Positions 26,330 to 35,271 of a stretch of 64,000 nt of DNA are shown here, piece after piece; position 1 is the stretch's first letter; each line of letters begins with the position of its first letter. The stretch is from NCBI GenBank assembly GCA_024280395.1, contig JAJRQG010000007.1, positions 46,660 through 110,659 of the forward strand, written 5' to 3'. The DNA comes from Gammaproteobacteria bacterium. GTDB lineage: Bacteria > Pseudomonadota > Gammaproteobacteria > Xanthomonadales > Marinicellaceae. Under the pieces are notes generated by a model, which was given only the letters and a program-made list of their open reading frames with translations, did no database searches and was not told the DNA's origin. The position numbers and the translations under genes were made by a program.

Positions 26330-28562
26330 TTATTTGTTTCTCTTTGTTTTTTCGGTTGTTCTTTTCTTTATAAAAATCTGTGTAGAATTCTTTGTATTCT
26401 TGTAATTTGGTTTTTTTCAAAGGTTTTAGGCCTTTGAATTGGCTGGCATATTCTTTGGTTAATTGTCTTGCTTGTTCTGGATTTTCTATTACTGTTGGGG
26501 TAATCAATATAATCAACTCTGTCCTACTAACCGAATTACTTTTTTGTCCAAAGGCATTTCCTATGATAGGGATTTTGCTCAAAAGGGGCACACCTGAGCG
26601 ATCCTTTGTTCTGTTTTCGCTGATTAACCCCCCCATAACTACTGTTTGACCACTTTGAATGGCTATTTCTGTTTGTAGGCTTCTGTTAGAAATTGACCGA
26701 TTTTGTGAAATAGGGTCAACTTCTTTTGATGGCACACTGACTTCTTGTGTTAATTCCAAATATACCAGTCCACCTGGGTTGATGCGAGGTGTTACATCTA
26801 ATGTAATACCTGTCTGTCTAAACTGTACACTGCTTCTTTGTAAACCAGTATTGAGGTTCGTGCCTCCACCTCCTGCAAAACCTCCATTAAAACTATTGCT
26901 TACTACAGGTATTTCATCTCCAACATTGATGTTGGCTGACTTGTTGTTCAAAACCAAAATTGATGGAGTAGACAATACTGTGACATTGCCACTTGAATTT
27001 AATGCCTCTAGCTTTGCACTGACACTGTTGCCCGTAAATAAATAACTTAACGTTCCTCCCACTGGATCCGCTCCCAATACTGCCGACGCGGTATTGGTCA
27101 AGCCCCCAATTCCTCTTAGATAACCAGAACCACTTGATGAGCCTGAAATTGGACCAACGACATCATCGCCCAAGCCTGCAGCACCTTCAAAACCCCATTG
27201 AATTCCAAATTTGTTGTTTTCAGACAATGATACTTCAATTATTTTTACCTCTATAAGCACCTGAAGCGGCTCTTTATCAAGCCTTGTAACTGCTGACATT
27301 ATTGAATCGTATTCTTGTGCATTGGCACTAATTAATATTTGATTGTTTTCCTCAATGGCGGTAAAACTCACTCCATCTCTGTTGCCAGAAGATGATTTTT
27401 TTGTTTTTGAAATGTTCTTCGACTTACCCCCTGTTGAGCCTATTTCTTTTCCTTTCAATCCTGGTGCAACCTTACCTGCACTGCTCTTTTTGGAACTAGA
27501 ACCTCCGCTGCCTCCAAATACATCATTTAAATATCCAGCTAAATCATCTGCTTTGATGTTTTTCACATCATACACATAGAGATTACTCGATGCTTCTGAG
27601 TCTGCTCTATCTAAACGCATAATCCATTCTTTGGCTTTGTGTAAATATTTTTCCTGTGGTGTAATCACCATTATGGCATTGAGTCTTTCTATTGGCATGA
27701 ATCTGAACATTCCTGCTAGTGGATTGTCGGCTCCTTCGCCAAATATAGCTTCTAGCTCTCCAACAATGGTATCTGCCTCAACCCTGTTCAACGTGAAAAT
27801 CCCTGTTGACATGCCTTCTAACCAATCGACATCAAATATGTTTATGGTGTCCAAGTACATGTTTAACTCTCTTTTTGTTCCCGAAAGAAACAGTAAATTT
27901 CTAGCATTATCGGCTTTGACTATGGCGCCTTCTTTGGCATAAGGTATTAATACTTTTTCCATTTCTGCTGGCGCAATATATTTCAGTGGCACAACCATGA
28001 CAGTGTAACCATTGCGTTGTTTCATTTGTCCATAGCTTGGAATTAGATTGCCTTTAATTGCTTCGGCACGTGGCATAACATGGTATCTGTCTTCAATATA
28101 TACCAATGCGGCATTATTCCAACTTAGCAACATTTCTAAAATGGGCAATATTTGATCTTTATTTATTGGTTTCACTGTTGCAAATGTAACTTGCCCAGAA
28201 ACACCTGGTGCAATGACGTAGTTTTCAGCTAAAAGCTCGCCTAAAATCAGCCTTACAACCGCTGTTAAGTCAGTGCCTTCAAAGTCAAGTGACGTTTCCC
28301 CTTTGGCACTCAACGCGGCAGGTCGTTTACTGGCTGCTTCTTTGTCAATAAAATTTCCCGTCCCAGGGTAAAATTCGTACTGTTCTTTTTTCTTTGTTTT
28401 TTCTGGTGACTTATCGCCGCTAAATACAGCCCCTGAATATTTGCTATTCTCTACACCCTGAAGATAGTCATACCCATTCGTCTCATTGGATAAATCCAAT
28501 GGACTTGACGCACATGACATCAGTCCAATGGTTATTAGTATTATGATTAGTGGTTTAATCAC
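26322..28562 (-). CDS. gspD: Type II secretion secretin GspD
   Basis: A 746-residue outer-membrane secretin that forms the exit channel. I place the start at a GTG at 28562: AAGGAG lies seven bases ahead and the product opens directly with a lipoprotein-like signal (MIKPLIIILITIGLMSC). The frame extends to an ATG at 28601 without a ribosome binding site. The N0-N3 domains span about residues 85-430 (LDFEGTDLTAVVRLILGELL), with a Ser/Gly/Lys-rich insert in N3 at about 365-400. The secretin domain has VLIEVKIIEVSLSENNKFGI, VLSTPSILVLNNKSANINVG and GQTVVMGGLISENRT. A lipidated secretin start is less common and would suit self-targeting to the outer membrane. Confidence 0.92.
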   Translation of the reverse strand: MIKPLIIILITIGLMSCASSPLDLSNETNGYDYLQGVENSKYSGAVFSGDKSPEKTKKKEQYEFYPGTGNFIDKEAASKRPAALSAKGETSLDFEGTDLTAVVRLILGELLAENYVIAPGVSGQVTFATVKPINKDQILPILEMLLSWNNAALVYIEDRYHVMPRAEAIKGNLIPSYGQMKQRNGYTVMVVPLKYIAPAEMEKVLIPYAKEGAIVKADNARNLLFLSGTKRELNMYLDTINIFDVDWLEGMSTGIFTLNRVEADTIVGELEAIFGEGADNPLAGMFRFMPIERLNAIMVITPQEKYLHKAKEWIMRLDRADSEASSNLYVYDVKNIKADDLAGYLNDVFGGSGGSSSKKSSAGKVAPGLKGKEIGSTGGKSKNISKTKKSSSGNRDGVSFTAIEENNQILISANAQEYDSIMSAVTRLDKEPLQVLIEVKIIEVSLSENNKFGIQWGFEGAAGLGDDVVGPISGSSSGSGYLRGIGGLTNTASAVLGADPVGGTLSYLFTGNSVSAKLEALNSSGNVTVLSTPSILVLNNKSANINVGDEIPVVSNSFNGGFAGGGGTNLNTGLQRSSVQFRQTGITLDVTPRINPGGLVYLELTQEVSVPSKEVDPISQNRSISNRSLQTEIAIQSGQTVVMGGLISENRTKDRSGVPLLSKIPIIGNAFGQKSNSVSRTELIILITPTVIENPEQARQLTKEYASQFKGLKPLKKTKLQEYKEFYTDFYKEKNNRKNKEKQINE

Positions 28563-28606
28563 CAGGTGTCTCCTTATTATTATAGGTTTCATACATTTCA
28601 TAGTTA

Positions 28607-29308
28607 TTATTTCTTCTTGGCGGCATCTGCTCGCATTTGCGCCCTTCTTTCAGCAATTTTTTTACGAATATCATCAGCGTTCTTTTTCTTATTTTCTTTG
28701 TTGCTTTTCACATCAACAATTTCATTTTTGTTTGAAGTTTTGTTTTTGCTTTTTTTACTGGCTGCACCTGCTTTTAAACCGCCACTGAAAACTTCTAATT
28801 CTAACTCTTCTGTTTTATTGTCGTCAGAAATGAACACCACTTTGCGGCTTTGGATAGAGTCAATCGTCCAACCGCCTTGCTCTCCCTCCAATGGCATTCC
28901 CACCTTGTAGGTTGCTCTCTCGTTGGTATCTGTGTCCAATATCATCGCATAGCTTTGTTTTGGAGTAATGACCACACCCGTTAATTGTGCTTTTAACTCC
29001 GATACTTCTAGGTTATCTTCGCCTGGCCCGCCTTCGACTACTTCTTCCAATGCTATAAAAGGCACTCTTGTGGTACTGAACATAGGCCTAGCATAAATAG
29101 ATTCCATCAATGCTTTATTTTCTTCATTTGAGTTTACTTCTGCTGCCTTGTTTACTTTTGGCATTGCGGGCAATCCTAAGATATTGTCTTGGCTCAATTC
29201 AATAGAGTCTATACCTTGTCCCCATCCAAACATTTGCACACTGCTTAATAACAGAAAAAACACCAATGCGCCGATAAGCAACTGACCCATGAAATTATTG
29301 TTCATCAT
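28607..29308 (-). CDS. Type II secretion GspC/GspN-like inner-membrane protein (homology-region domain, no PDZ)
   Basis: A 233-residue protein with one N-terminal membrane segment (about 8-27, LLIGALVFFLLLSSVQMFGW) and a periplasmic domain at about 90-175. That domain has ELKAQLTGVVITPKQSYAMI and GMPLEGEQGGWTIDSIQSRKVVFI, the pattern of the GspC homology region that contacts GspD N0. The C-terminal 50 residues are a highly charged Lys/Glu/Arg tail with no PDZ domain or coiled coil as in classical GspC. Position between gspM and gspD, with an ATGA overlap to gspM, supports a role as the link between the inner-membrane platform and the secretin. GspN is the alternative name. Confidence 0.65.
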   Translation of the reverse strand: MMNNNFMGQLLIGALVFFLLLSSVQMFGWGQGIDSIELSQDNILGLPAMPKVNKAAEVNSNEENKALMESIYARPMFSTTRVPFIALEEVVEGGPGEDNLEVSELKAQLTGVVITPKQSYAMILDTDTNERATYKVGMPLEGEQGGWTIDSIQSRKVVFISDDNKTEELELEVFSGGLKAGAASKKSKNKTSNKNEIVDVKSNKENKKKNADDIRKKIAERRAQMRADAAKKK

Positions 29309-29958
29309 GGTCGTCTGCCCCTTGTATCTTTTTTCTCTTTAGAACGAACAGGCTTGTTCATGTAGGCATACAAATCAAACCTAACTTCTAACATCGGCTT
29401 AATAGGAGCCACATTTTTACGTGAGCGCCTGATTGCTCTTTGTTCTAACTGTAAATTATCGATAAAAAGATGAGGCACATGTTTTTCAACATCGGCTAAA
29501 ACGCCGATCATTTTATCAAATTGACATCGCATTCTGACTTTTAAAATGATTTTTTCAAACTGATCAGGTTCTTTGTCTTTGCTGGGCGTGTGATTGATTG
29601 TTTGGCAGGCAGAAGCCACATCGGTATTTTGAGAGACTATTGCTTTGAGAATCCGGGTTAATTCTGCTTTGCCCAAGTTGTCAGTATCTGACACCAAAAA
29701 ATTGGTGTTGTCGCCGACAGTTTCTTTAACAATATTGATGCGTTTTTGTAACTCTGGAATCATCGCTTCTGATTCTGAATATTCCACTCTATTTTGTTGC
29801 AGCTCTTCTAGCTCTTCATTCATTATTGCATGCTCAGACACAAATCCTTGAAAGGCGATAAAATAAACCATCACCAACACAAAGATTAAGATCAATAAAG
29901 CATACCACTTATCCATCTCAGGATTTTTGCCTTTCAATAGACTAGGACTGATCGCCAT
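29305..29958 (-). CDS. gspM: Type II secretion protein GspM
   Basis: A 217-residue bitopic inner-membrane protein. The start is the ATG at 29958 (MAISPSLLKGKNPEMDKWYA) because GAGGAGG lies seven bases ahead; starting at 30045 would give a 104-base overlap with gspL. One membrane segment (about 21-38, LLILIFVLVMVYFIAF) is followed by a coiled coil and a ferredoxin-like periplasmic domain, as in GspM. GspM binds GspL and is part of the assembly platform. The C-terminus is basic (RSKEKKDTRGRRP). Order after gspL and before the GspC-like gene confirms the call, since GspM proteins share little sequence. Confidence 0.75.
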   Translation of the reverse strand: MAISPSLLKGKNPEMDKWYALLILIFVLVMVYFIAFQGFVSEHAIMNEELEELQQNRVEYSESEAMIPELQKRINIVKETVGDNTNFLVSDTDNLGKAELTRILKAIVSQNTDVASACQTINHTPSKDKEPDQFEKIILKVRMRCQFDKMIGVLADVEKHVPHLFIDNLQLEQRAIRRSRKNVAPIKPMLEVRFDLYAYMNKPVRSKEKKDTRGRRP

Positions 29959-31093
29959 CTTCGCCCTCCTCTTGTGGTTCTTTAAATGCAGCCTTAATGG
30001 TGAATTTTTCTTTTTTGGTTCTTGGGTCTGAAGTGACACTTCCAATTTGTGGCTCGTACCATTGATTAGACTGATTCAACTTTGGAATCAAACTGTTGGC
30101 ATTGTCTGACTGGCCTGTTATTTCCAAATTTTCTTGACTTACTTTTAGTCTCGTCACATAAGTACTATCGGGCAAAATTGAGGTTACCTCTGAAAGCACT
30201 TCCACCAAAGCTGGGTGACTGGCTTTTTTGTTTTGTAAAAATTTACTTGAAATAATAACCGCTTTAAGTTCTTTTTTTAGTAACTTAGATTGTCTTGCTT
30301 TTTTCTGTAATTGCGAATTAATTTCTGTCAATTTGCCTATCTTATTTTGCTTATTGACGATTGATGTATGCATGACAAAATAAACCAAGCCAATTAATAG
30401 CAACAACAACCCCAAATTGAGTTTAATATTAAAGAAATTAACCGCTTTACGCTTTTCAATAGGCAATAAATTTACACCTAAATCGCTGGGTTGTACGCCT
30501 AGGGTTGCCATGTTTACATCAATGGCATCCAATGAAATGGATTTTTCATCAAATAGATTTACAAGGCTTGAAATTATTTCTTTTGGCATGACAGCCAAAT
30601 CCATCAATATTTTGTCTTCGGTACTATTTTCCTTGTTAATAATGTAGCTCAATTGCACTTGTTCTGCGTTAAATGGTACATATTTGTCTAACTCAAAGCC
30701 TATTACTTCATCTAAATTATCTTTGGCAGCTCCAGGAAGTGCAATTTTTTTAACCAACGCCTTATCTTTGCTTATTAAATATTTGATTTCTACTTTTTGG
30801 CCATCGGCTTGATTAACTACGTGCTGTACTTGATGCCACCATTCTTCTTGCTTGCCATCTTCATCAGATGCACCGGTATACAATTGAAAGTCACCTCCTT
30901 GTTCACACCAAACTCGCATTTCCTTATTGTCTTGAATAAGGTGAATTTTCACAGGTTCAGGAAACCATTTTGCTTGGTATTTTTCAGGCACAAATAATTT
31001 AAGCTGTGTTGTCCACCAGCTTACAAATTGGCCTATCGAGGAATCCCCGTACCAATTGCTTAAATCATTTTGTAATGTTTCAATTGTGTTCAT
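29942..31093 (-). CDS. gspL: Type II secretion protein GspL
   Basis: A 383-residue bitopic inner-membrane protein. I use the ATG at 31093 (MNTIETLQND), which leaves seven bases to gspK; the frame also runs up to 31150 inside gspK. The cytoplasmic part (about 1-225) is the actin-like domain that binds the GspE ATPase, with LDEVIGFELDKYVPFNAEQV as a PilM/GspL-type signature. One membrane helix lies at about 240-257 (LGLLLLLIGLVYFVMH), followed by a coiled coil and a PilN-like periplasmic domain (VEVLSEVTSILPDSTYVTRL). The gene end overlaps gspM by 17 bases. Confidence 0.85.
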   Translation of the reverse strand: MNTIETLQNDLSNWYGDSSIGQFVSWWTTQLKLFVPEKYQAKWFPEPVKIHLIQDNKEMRVWCEQGGDFQLYTGASDEDGKQEEWWHQVQHVVNQADGQKVEIKYLISKDKALVKKIALPGAAKDNLDEVIGFELDKYVPFNAEQVQLSYIINKENSTEDKILMDLAVMPKEIISSLVNLFDEKSISLDAIDVNMATLGVQPSDLGVNLLPIEKRKAVNFFNIKLNLGLLLLLIGLVYFVMHTSIVNKQNKIGKLTEINSQLQKKARQSKLLKKELKAVIISSKFLQNKKASHPALVEVLSEVTSILPDSTYVTRLKVSQENLEITGQSDNANSLIPKLNQSNQWYEPQIGSVTSDPRTKKEKFTIKAAFKEPQEEGEDGDQS

Positions 31094-31100
31094 ATTTATT

Positions 31101-32009
31101 TTATAAATGCTCGTTGTCTCGCCACCTAACAATTCTAAAAGGCCGGCCATTTACCGTTCCACCTAATTTAATCGTGGCATCTATTTCTGCCCAATGACCA
31201 TTGCTCAAAGTGGCTTTCGCTTTAATGCTAAAAGAGGTTCCGCCGCCACGTGCTGCTCCAGTTTGCCCGTTTGACAAAATAGGCAAATCTCCACCTATGC
31301 CCTCGACCAATTCTCGGTCTTCTATAAATTGCAAGGCATCTTCTTTCCCTACACCTTCTAAGGCCATCAACGCCTGTTCTGGAGCATAAGCAACATTGAT
31401 ATTTCGTGCACCGGAATAAACGGTTACTGCTGATTCCAATTTTCGATACATTTCATAATCTATGCCCATCACTTGTTGTAGCTCTGGAACCGTGTCAAAC
31501 AAAGCATCTTTTGCACCATAAGCATAGCCTTCTGCATCATAGTCATCGTCTTCGGCCCCATTAAATCCTTTAATATTATCGGCATCACGCCAGTCAATCA
31601 CTCTTTCTGTCAACATTAAGGCGTCATCATCACTCATGCCTAATGAGGCAAATAAGCCAACCAAAAGTTCATCACTGGCCAAATTTATATCAATCTTTCC
31701 TGTTTCATCTGTAATGGCAATCTCAATTTCTGCTTCTGCAAACTCCATTTGATACTTTCTTCCATCAGCTACCCAACGGGTTTCCAAGTCAGGGTTACGA
31801 AGCTCATAAACCGCCCTGTGAAGCCCTGCTTCTGCCAAGTATCTTGCCTTAGTTGTTTCAAACACCATCTTTGCTTGTGTGCCTTCTGTTCTGGCCGACA
31901 AAGCAAAACTGGATGCAATGACAGTTAACAATACCGTAACCCACAAGACCAAAATCAACGCGATTCCTGACTGCTTACCAGACAATTGTTTTACTGGTTT
32001 AGAAATCAT
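31101..32009 (-). CDS. gspK: Type II secretion minor pseudopilin GspK
   Basis: A 302-residue minor pseudopilin that caps the pseudopilus tip with GspI and GspJ. The prepilin peptidase site is QSG/IALILVLWVTVLLTVIA; it lacks the Glu at +5, as is normal for GspK. The large inserted domain contains acidic calcium-site-like text (WRDADNIKGFNGAEDDDYDAEG) and a helix-hairpin-helix region near the C-terminus (LMALEGVGKEDALQFIEDRE). The start overlaps the gspJ stop by four bases. Confidence 0.9.
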   Translation of the reverse strand: MISKPVKQLSGKQSGIALILVLWVTVLLTVIASSFALSARTEGTQAKMVFETTKARYLAEAGLHRAVYELRNPDLETRWVADGRKYQMEFAEAEIEIAITDETGKIDINLASDELLVGLFASLGMSDDDALMLTERVIDWRDADNIKGFNGAEDDDYDAEGYAYGAKDALFDTVPELQQVMGIDYEMYRKLESAVTVYSGARNINVAYAPEQALMALEGVGKEDALQFIEDRELVEGIGGDLPILSNGQTGAARGGGTSFSIKAKATLSNGHWAEIDATIKLGGTVNGRPFRIVRWRDNEHL

Positions 32010-32722
32010 CGAATGTCACCTTTCTCAACATTGTCTCTACCACCACTTCTTCCCAATAATAAATTTTGACTTACCCGCCTACTAACTGCAGTAGCATCAA
32101 GCATCAATGCCACTTGCATATTCGGCCACTGCATCAATGCATTGTCACCCATGTCGACTTCTAATCTAACCATTAGAGGCGTAGTTTCCGGCTCTTCCCA
32201 GGAGTTTTCCCAATCACCAAGTTCGCCTTCTTCATCCAGTTTTACAAAACTAAATTCGGCACCCCTTATATTTTCTAATAACACCACAGGCTCCTGATCT
32301 GAATCCTCAAAAGAATCTTCTTCTAACGAATCACTTAATAGCCAGTGTGAAAATTGCAGAATTTTACCACCTTTTGCATTAACAATCTCAATTAATTGCA
32401 CATGCGGACCGCCATTGCCTAAATATCCAGGCATTGGAGACACGTACATGATGTGGCTATCATCCCCCTCAAAGATAACAAATTCACCATCGTCCTCTTT
32501 AAAAGCCATGGGCAATATACGAGAAACCTGTCGCCGAATCAATTCAGAAACCACCCGAATTTCATTGCTGGCATTAATTCTTTTCAGACCTTTTTCAGCA
32601 ATTTTACGGCTGGTTTGTATACCTCCGTATATCATCACCATGATCAATGACAACATGGTCATGACCACTATTATTTCTAACAGCGTAAACCCACCTTGCT
32701 TGTTTTTTAATTTATTTTTCAC
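32006..32722 (-). CDS. gspJ: Type II secretion minor pseudopilin GspJ
   Basis: A 238-residue pseudopilin starting at a GTG (32722) whose first base is the last base of the gspI stop (TAGTG). The cleavage site and N-terminal helix are QGG/FTLLEIIVVMTMLSLIMVM, with Glu at +5. The C-terminal globular domain has LENIRGAEFSFVKLDEEGEL and MVRLEVDMGDNALMQWPNM, normal for GspJ. It forms the tip complex with GspI and GspK. Confidence 0.9.
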   Translation of the reverse strand: MKNKLKNKQGGFTLLEIIVVMTMLSLIMVMIYGGIQTSRKIAEKGLKRINASNEIRVVSELIRRQVSRILPMAFKEDDGEFVIFEGDDSHIMYVSPMPGYLGNGGPHVQLIEIVNAKGGKILQFSHWLLSDSLEEDSFEDSDQEPVVLLENIRGAEFSFVKLDEEGELGDWENSWEEPETTPLMVRLEVDMGDNALMQWPNMQVALMLDATAVSRRVSQNLLLGRSGGRDNVEKGDIR

Positions 32723-33141
32723 TACCTACCACGGGTGTTATCTGGAACAATTGCCCTTAATGTATGAAATTCATGGTTGTATTGTTTGTTTCCAACCTCA
32801 CTGGAAACAATCAATGTAACTTCCATTAATTCTATGCTACTAAACTCTTGGTTTATTTCTCCTTCATAGGGAGCATCATAGGGCGTTATTTCAAGTGACC
32901 AACTGGTGTTATCGTCAAAATCTCCATTGCTACTTCCTTCTTCTAATACTTCAAATAAACCTAGCTCGTCCATCTTGCTTTGTGCCAACATGGCAATTTT
33001 GGTGTTTTGTGATGCTTTGACCGTATTTTTAGCAGAGCCTGCAATGATTTCCATAATGATTGCAAAGGTCATTGCCAACAAAGTGAATGCCACCAGTATT
33101 TCTAACAAGGTAAAACCACTTTGATGGCGCCCAAACCTCAT
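32722..33141 (-). CDS. gspI: Type II secretion minor pseudopilin GspI
   Basis: A 139-residue pseudopilin. The prepilin site is QSG/FTLLEILVAFTLLAMTFAI with Glu at +5; the LVAF variant is characteristic of GspI. KASQNTKIAMLAQSKMDELG and the early acidic strand region match the family. It is coupled to gspH (ATGA overlap at 33138-33141) and nucleates the pseudopilus tip. Length is normal. Confidence 0.9.
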   Translation of the reverse strand: MRFGRHQSGFTLLEILVAFTLLAMTFAIIMEIIAGSAKNTVKASQNTKIAMLAQSKMDELGLFEVLEEGSSNGDFDDNTSWSLEITPYDAPYEGEINQEFSSIELMEVTLIVSSEVGNKQYNHEFHTLRAIVPDNTRGR

Positions 33142-33596
33142 GAACTTGTACCTTCAATCATGGCTATTTCACCTGTTAACCAATTGACATTGATTTTCCA
33201 AATCTTCTCTCCTTGAACCAATTTCACCCAACCACCTGTAGAGCTTCCATCGGAGAAAAATCGAATTGAGCCAGATGATTCATCTGGAATTTCTGATTCA
33301 GCCGTATAAACAAACATTTCTATTTCATCGGGGATTTCTACAGTTTTTTTTCTGGGCGCTTTGTAGGTTTTGTTTTCAACATTAAAGGTGATGGTTTTTT
33401 GTTCGTGCTTTACTACAGCCTGACCACGCGTATAACGAATGGCCGAAACCAAATCTTTGCTGACCGCTCGCAATTTTGCCTTTTTTAAACTTTTCATCAT
33501 ACCTGAGGAAAAAAAACCTGCTATCACGGCTATCATTACCATCACCACAATGAGCTCTAGTAAAGTAAATCCTGCTTGTGATTTTTTCCTCAGCAT
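33138..33596 (-). CDS. gspH: Type II secretion minor pseudopilin GspH
   Basis: A 152-residue pseudopilin with site QAG/FTLLELIVVMVMIAVIAGF, Glu at +5. LRAVSKDLVSAIRYTRGQAV and SIRFFSDGSSTGGWVKL are typical GspH features (the last is the GSSTGG strand loop). It links the GspG shaft to the tip complex. It starts 14 bases after gspG. Confidence 0.9.
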   Translation of the reverse strand: MLRKKSQAGFTLLELIVVMVMIAVIAGFFSSGMMKSLKKAKLRAVSKDLVSAIRYTRGQAVVKHEQKTITFNVENKTYKAPRKKTVEIPDEIEMFVYTAESEIPDESSGSIRFFSDGSSTGGWVKLVQGEKIWKINVNWLTGEIAMIEGTSS

Positions 33597-33610
33597 GTAA
33601 ATTTATTAAA

Positions 33611-34045
33611 TTATAAGTCCCAACTATTGATGTCTTTGTTAAACTTTGTTCCACCAGGAGAACGATCCTTGCCATTAGATACGATGCTGAATTCTTCATC
33701 ATGTTGGCCTGGGCTTGAGTATTGAAACGCTTCTTTCCATGGGTCTTTTAGCTCTTTCTCTTTTACATAAGGGCCCATCCAATTCGAATCGCCGTTGTCA
33801 TTGACCAAAGCATCTAGACTTCTTGGATAATAGCCAGTATCTAAATTAAATTCTTCTATCTTAAGCTTAAGTTTACCAATCATTATTTCAGCGGTTTTCA
33901 TATCTCCTTTAGATTTGCTGTTACCTACACTGTTTGCCACCAAGCCAATCAATGTTGCCATCATCACCATTACTACTAAAATTTCTAACAAACTAAAACC
34001 GGTTTGGTTTTTCCCAATACTTTGCTTTCTTTTACTGTTTCTCAT
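33611..34045 (-). CDS. gspG: Type II secretion major pseudopilin GspG
   Basis: A 144-residue major pseudopilin that forms the piston-like filament. The site is QTG/FSLLEILVVMVMMATLIGL with Glu at +5. LDTGYYPRSLDALV, WMGPYVKEKELKDPWKEAFQY and the C-terminal acidic loop with DRSPGGTKFNKDINSW match GspG, which binds calcium in that loop. A strong ribosome binding site (GAGGTGAAAT before the ATG) is the best in the operon, consistent with the need for many copies. Confidence 0.94.
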   Translation of the reverse strand: MRNSKRKQSIGKNQTGFSLLEILVVMVMMATLIGLVANSVGNSKSKGDMKTAEIMIGKLKLKIEEFNLDTGYYPRSLDALVNDNGDSNWMGPYVKEKELKDPWKEAFQYSSPGQHDEEFSIVSNGKDRSPGGTKFNKDINSWDL

Positions 34046-34054
34046 ATTTCACCT

Positions 34055-35263
34055 CTATACGACTAAATCATTCATGTTCAACATTGCCATCATTATGGCA
34101 AAGATTATAAAAAATATTAATGCTGCCAATACCAATACAAAAGCTGGTACCATTAGCGAAATCATGCGATCAATGGCAGTTTTTACCTCAATATCATAAG
34201 TATCCGCTGTTTTTAACAACATTTCATTCAAGTTGCCTGTTTCCTCACCAACGCTGATTAATTGTTGTGCCAATCTAGGAAATTCGTTAAATTCTTCCAG
34301 CCCTACTGCTAATGGCTCACCATGTTTCACTTTTTCTGATGCTTCAGTAACAATGCTGTGCAATAATTTATTGTTTATGACTCTTTTGGCTATTTTTAAG
34401 CCTGTCAACAATGGTACACCACTGTCAATCAGTGTTCCCAATGTTCGGGTAAATCTTGCTACATCAATGCGTGTAACTAGACTTCCCACCAAAGGCAAGG
34501 TCAGGACTTTTTTGTCCCATGCCATTCTAAAATCTGTTTCTTTTAGCTTTTGTTTGACCACAAAAATCAAGGCCACTACTGCCAGTATCATTGCCCACCA
34601 ATAACTTTGCACAAAATCGGCTATTGCCATCACCAACTGAGTGACACCTGGTAGTTCTACACCCGCGTCTTCAAACATGGGTTTAAACGATGGGACCACT
34701 TTACCCAACAGTACAAACATGGAAACACCTGCCAATACCAACAGTATCGCTGGATAAATCATGGCCGATATCACACTGTCTTTTAACTCTTTGGCTCGTG
34801 CCATGTAATCAGATAATCTGACTAAGGTTTTTTCCAGTGTACCACCGAGCTCTCCGGCACGAACCATGTTGACATACATGTTAGAAAATACATTTTGCTC
34901 TTCCAAAGCATCGGACAAGGTGCTACCACCTCTAACTTTATCTCTGACTTGTTCTACCATTATGCGCAATCTTTCATCATCAATAATATCTATCATTACA
35001 CTTAATGAGCGTTCTAGTGGCATGCCAGAAGTCAATAATGTGGCCAGTTGATCGGTGAATTCACCGATTTGTTTTTGGTTGATGACTTTACGTGAAGAAA
35101 GCAGATTCTCCAAAGAAAACCCTGCGCCCATTTCTTTTGCTGTTAGCGGAATATTGCCTGCTGCTTGAATCTTGCCGATGACCTCTGCCTGGGAAGCCGC
35201 ATCCATCTGCCCTTCAAGTTGCTCACCTGCTGGTGTCAGTGCTTTGTAGATAAACTGCGCCAT
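34055..35263 (-). CDS. gspF: Type II secretion inner-membrane protein GspF
   Basis: A 402-residue polytopic platform protein. It has two repeated cytoplasmic helical bundles (LLTSGMPLERSLSVMIDII and LIDSGVPLLTGLKIAKRVI) and three membrane segments (about 170-190, 220-240, 372-395). MVRAGELGGTLEKTLVRLSD and ISVGEETGNLNEMLLKTAD are the diagnostic GspF boxes. The N-terminus AQFIYKALTPAGEQLEG is also typical. It is nine bases downstream of gspE and connects the ATPase to the pseudopilus. Confidence 0.94.
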   Translation of the reverse strand: MAQFIYKALTPAGEQLEGQMDAASQAEVIGKIQAAGNIPLTAKEMGAGFSLENLLSSRKVINQKQIGEFTDQLATLLTSGMPLERSLSVMIDIIDDERLRIMVEQVRDKVRGGSTLSDALEEQNVFSNMYVNMVRAGELGGTLEKTLVRLSDYMARAKELKDSVISAMIYPAILLVLAGVSMFVLLGKVVPSFKPMFEDAGVELPGVTQLVMAIADFVQSYWWAMILAVVALIFVVKQKLKETDFRMAWDKKVLTLPLVGSLVTRIDVARFTRTLGTLIDSGVPLLTGLKIAKRVINNKLLHSIVTEASEKVKHGEPLAVGLEEFNEFPRLAQQLISVGEETGNLNEMLLKTADTYDIEVKTAIDRMISLMVPAFVLVLAALIFFIIFAIMMAMLNMNDLVV

Positions 35264-35271
35264 AGTATTGC

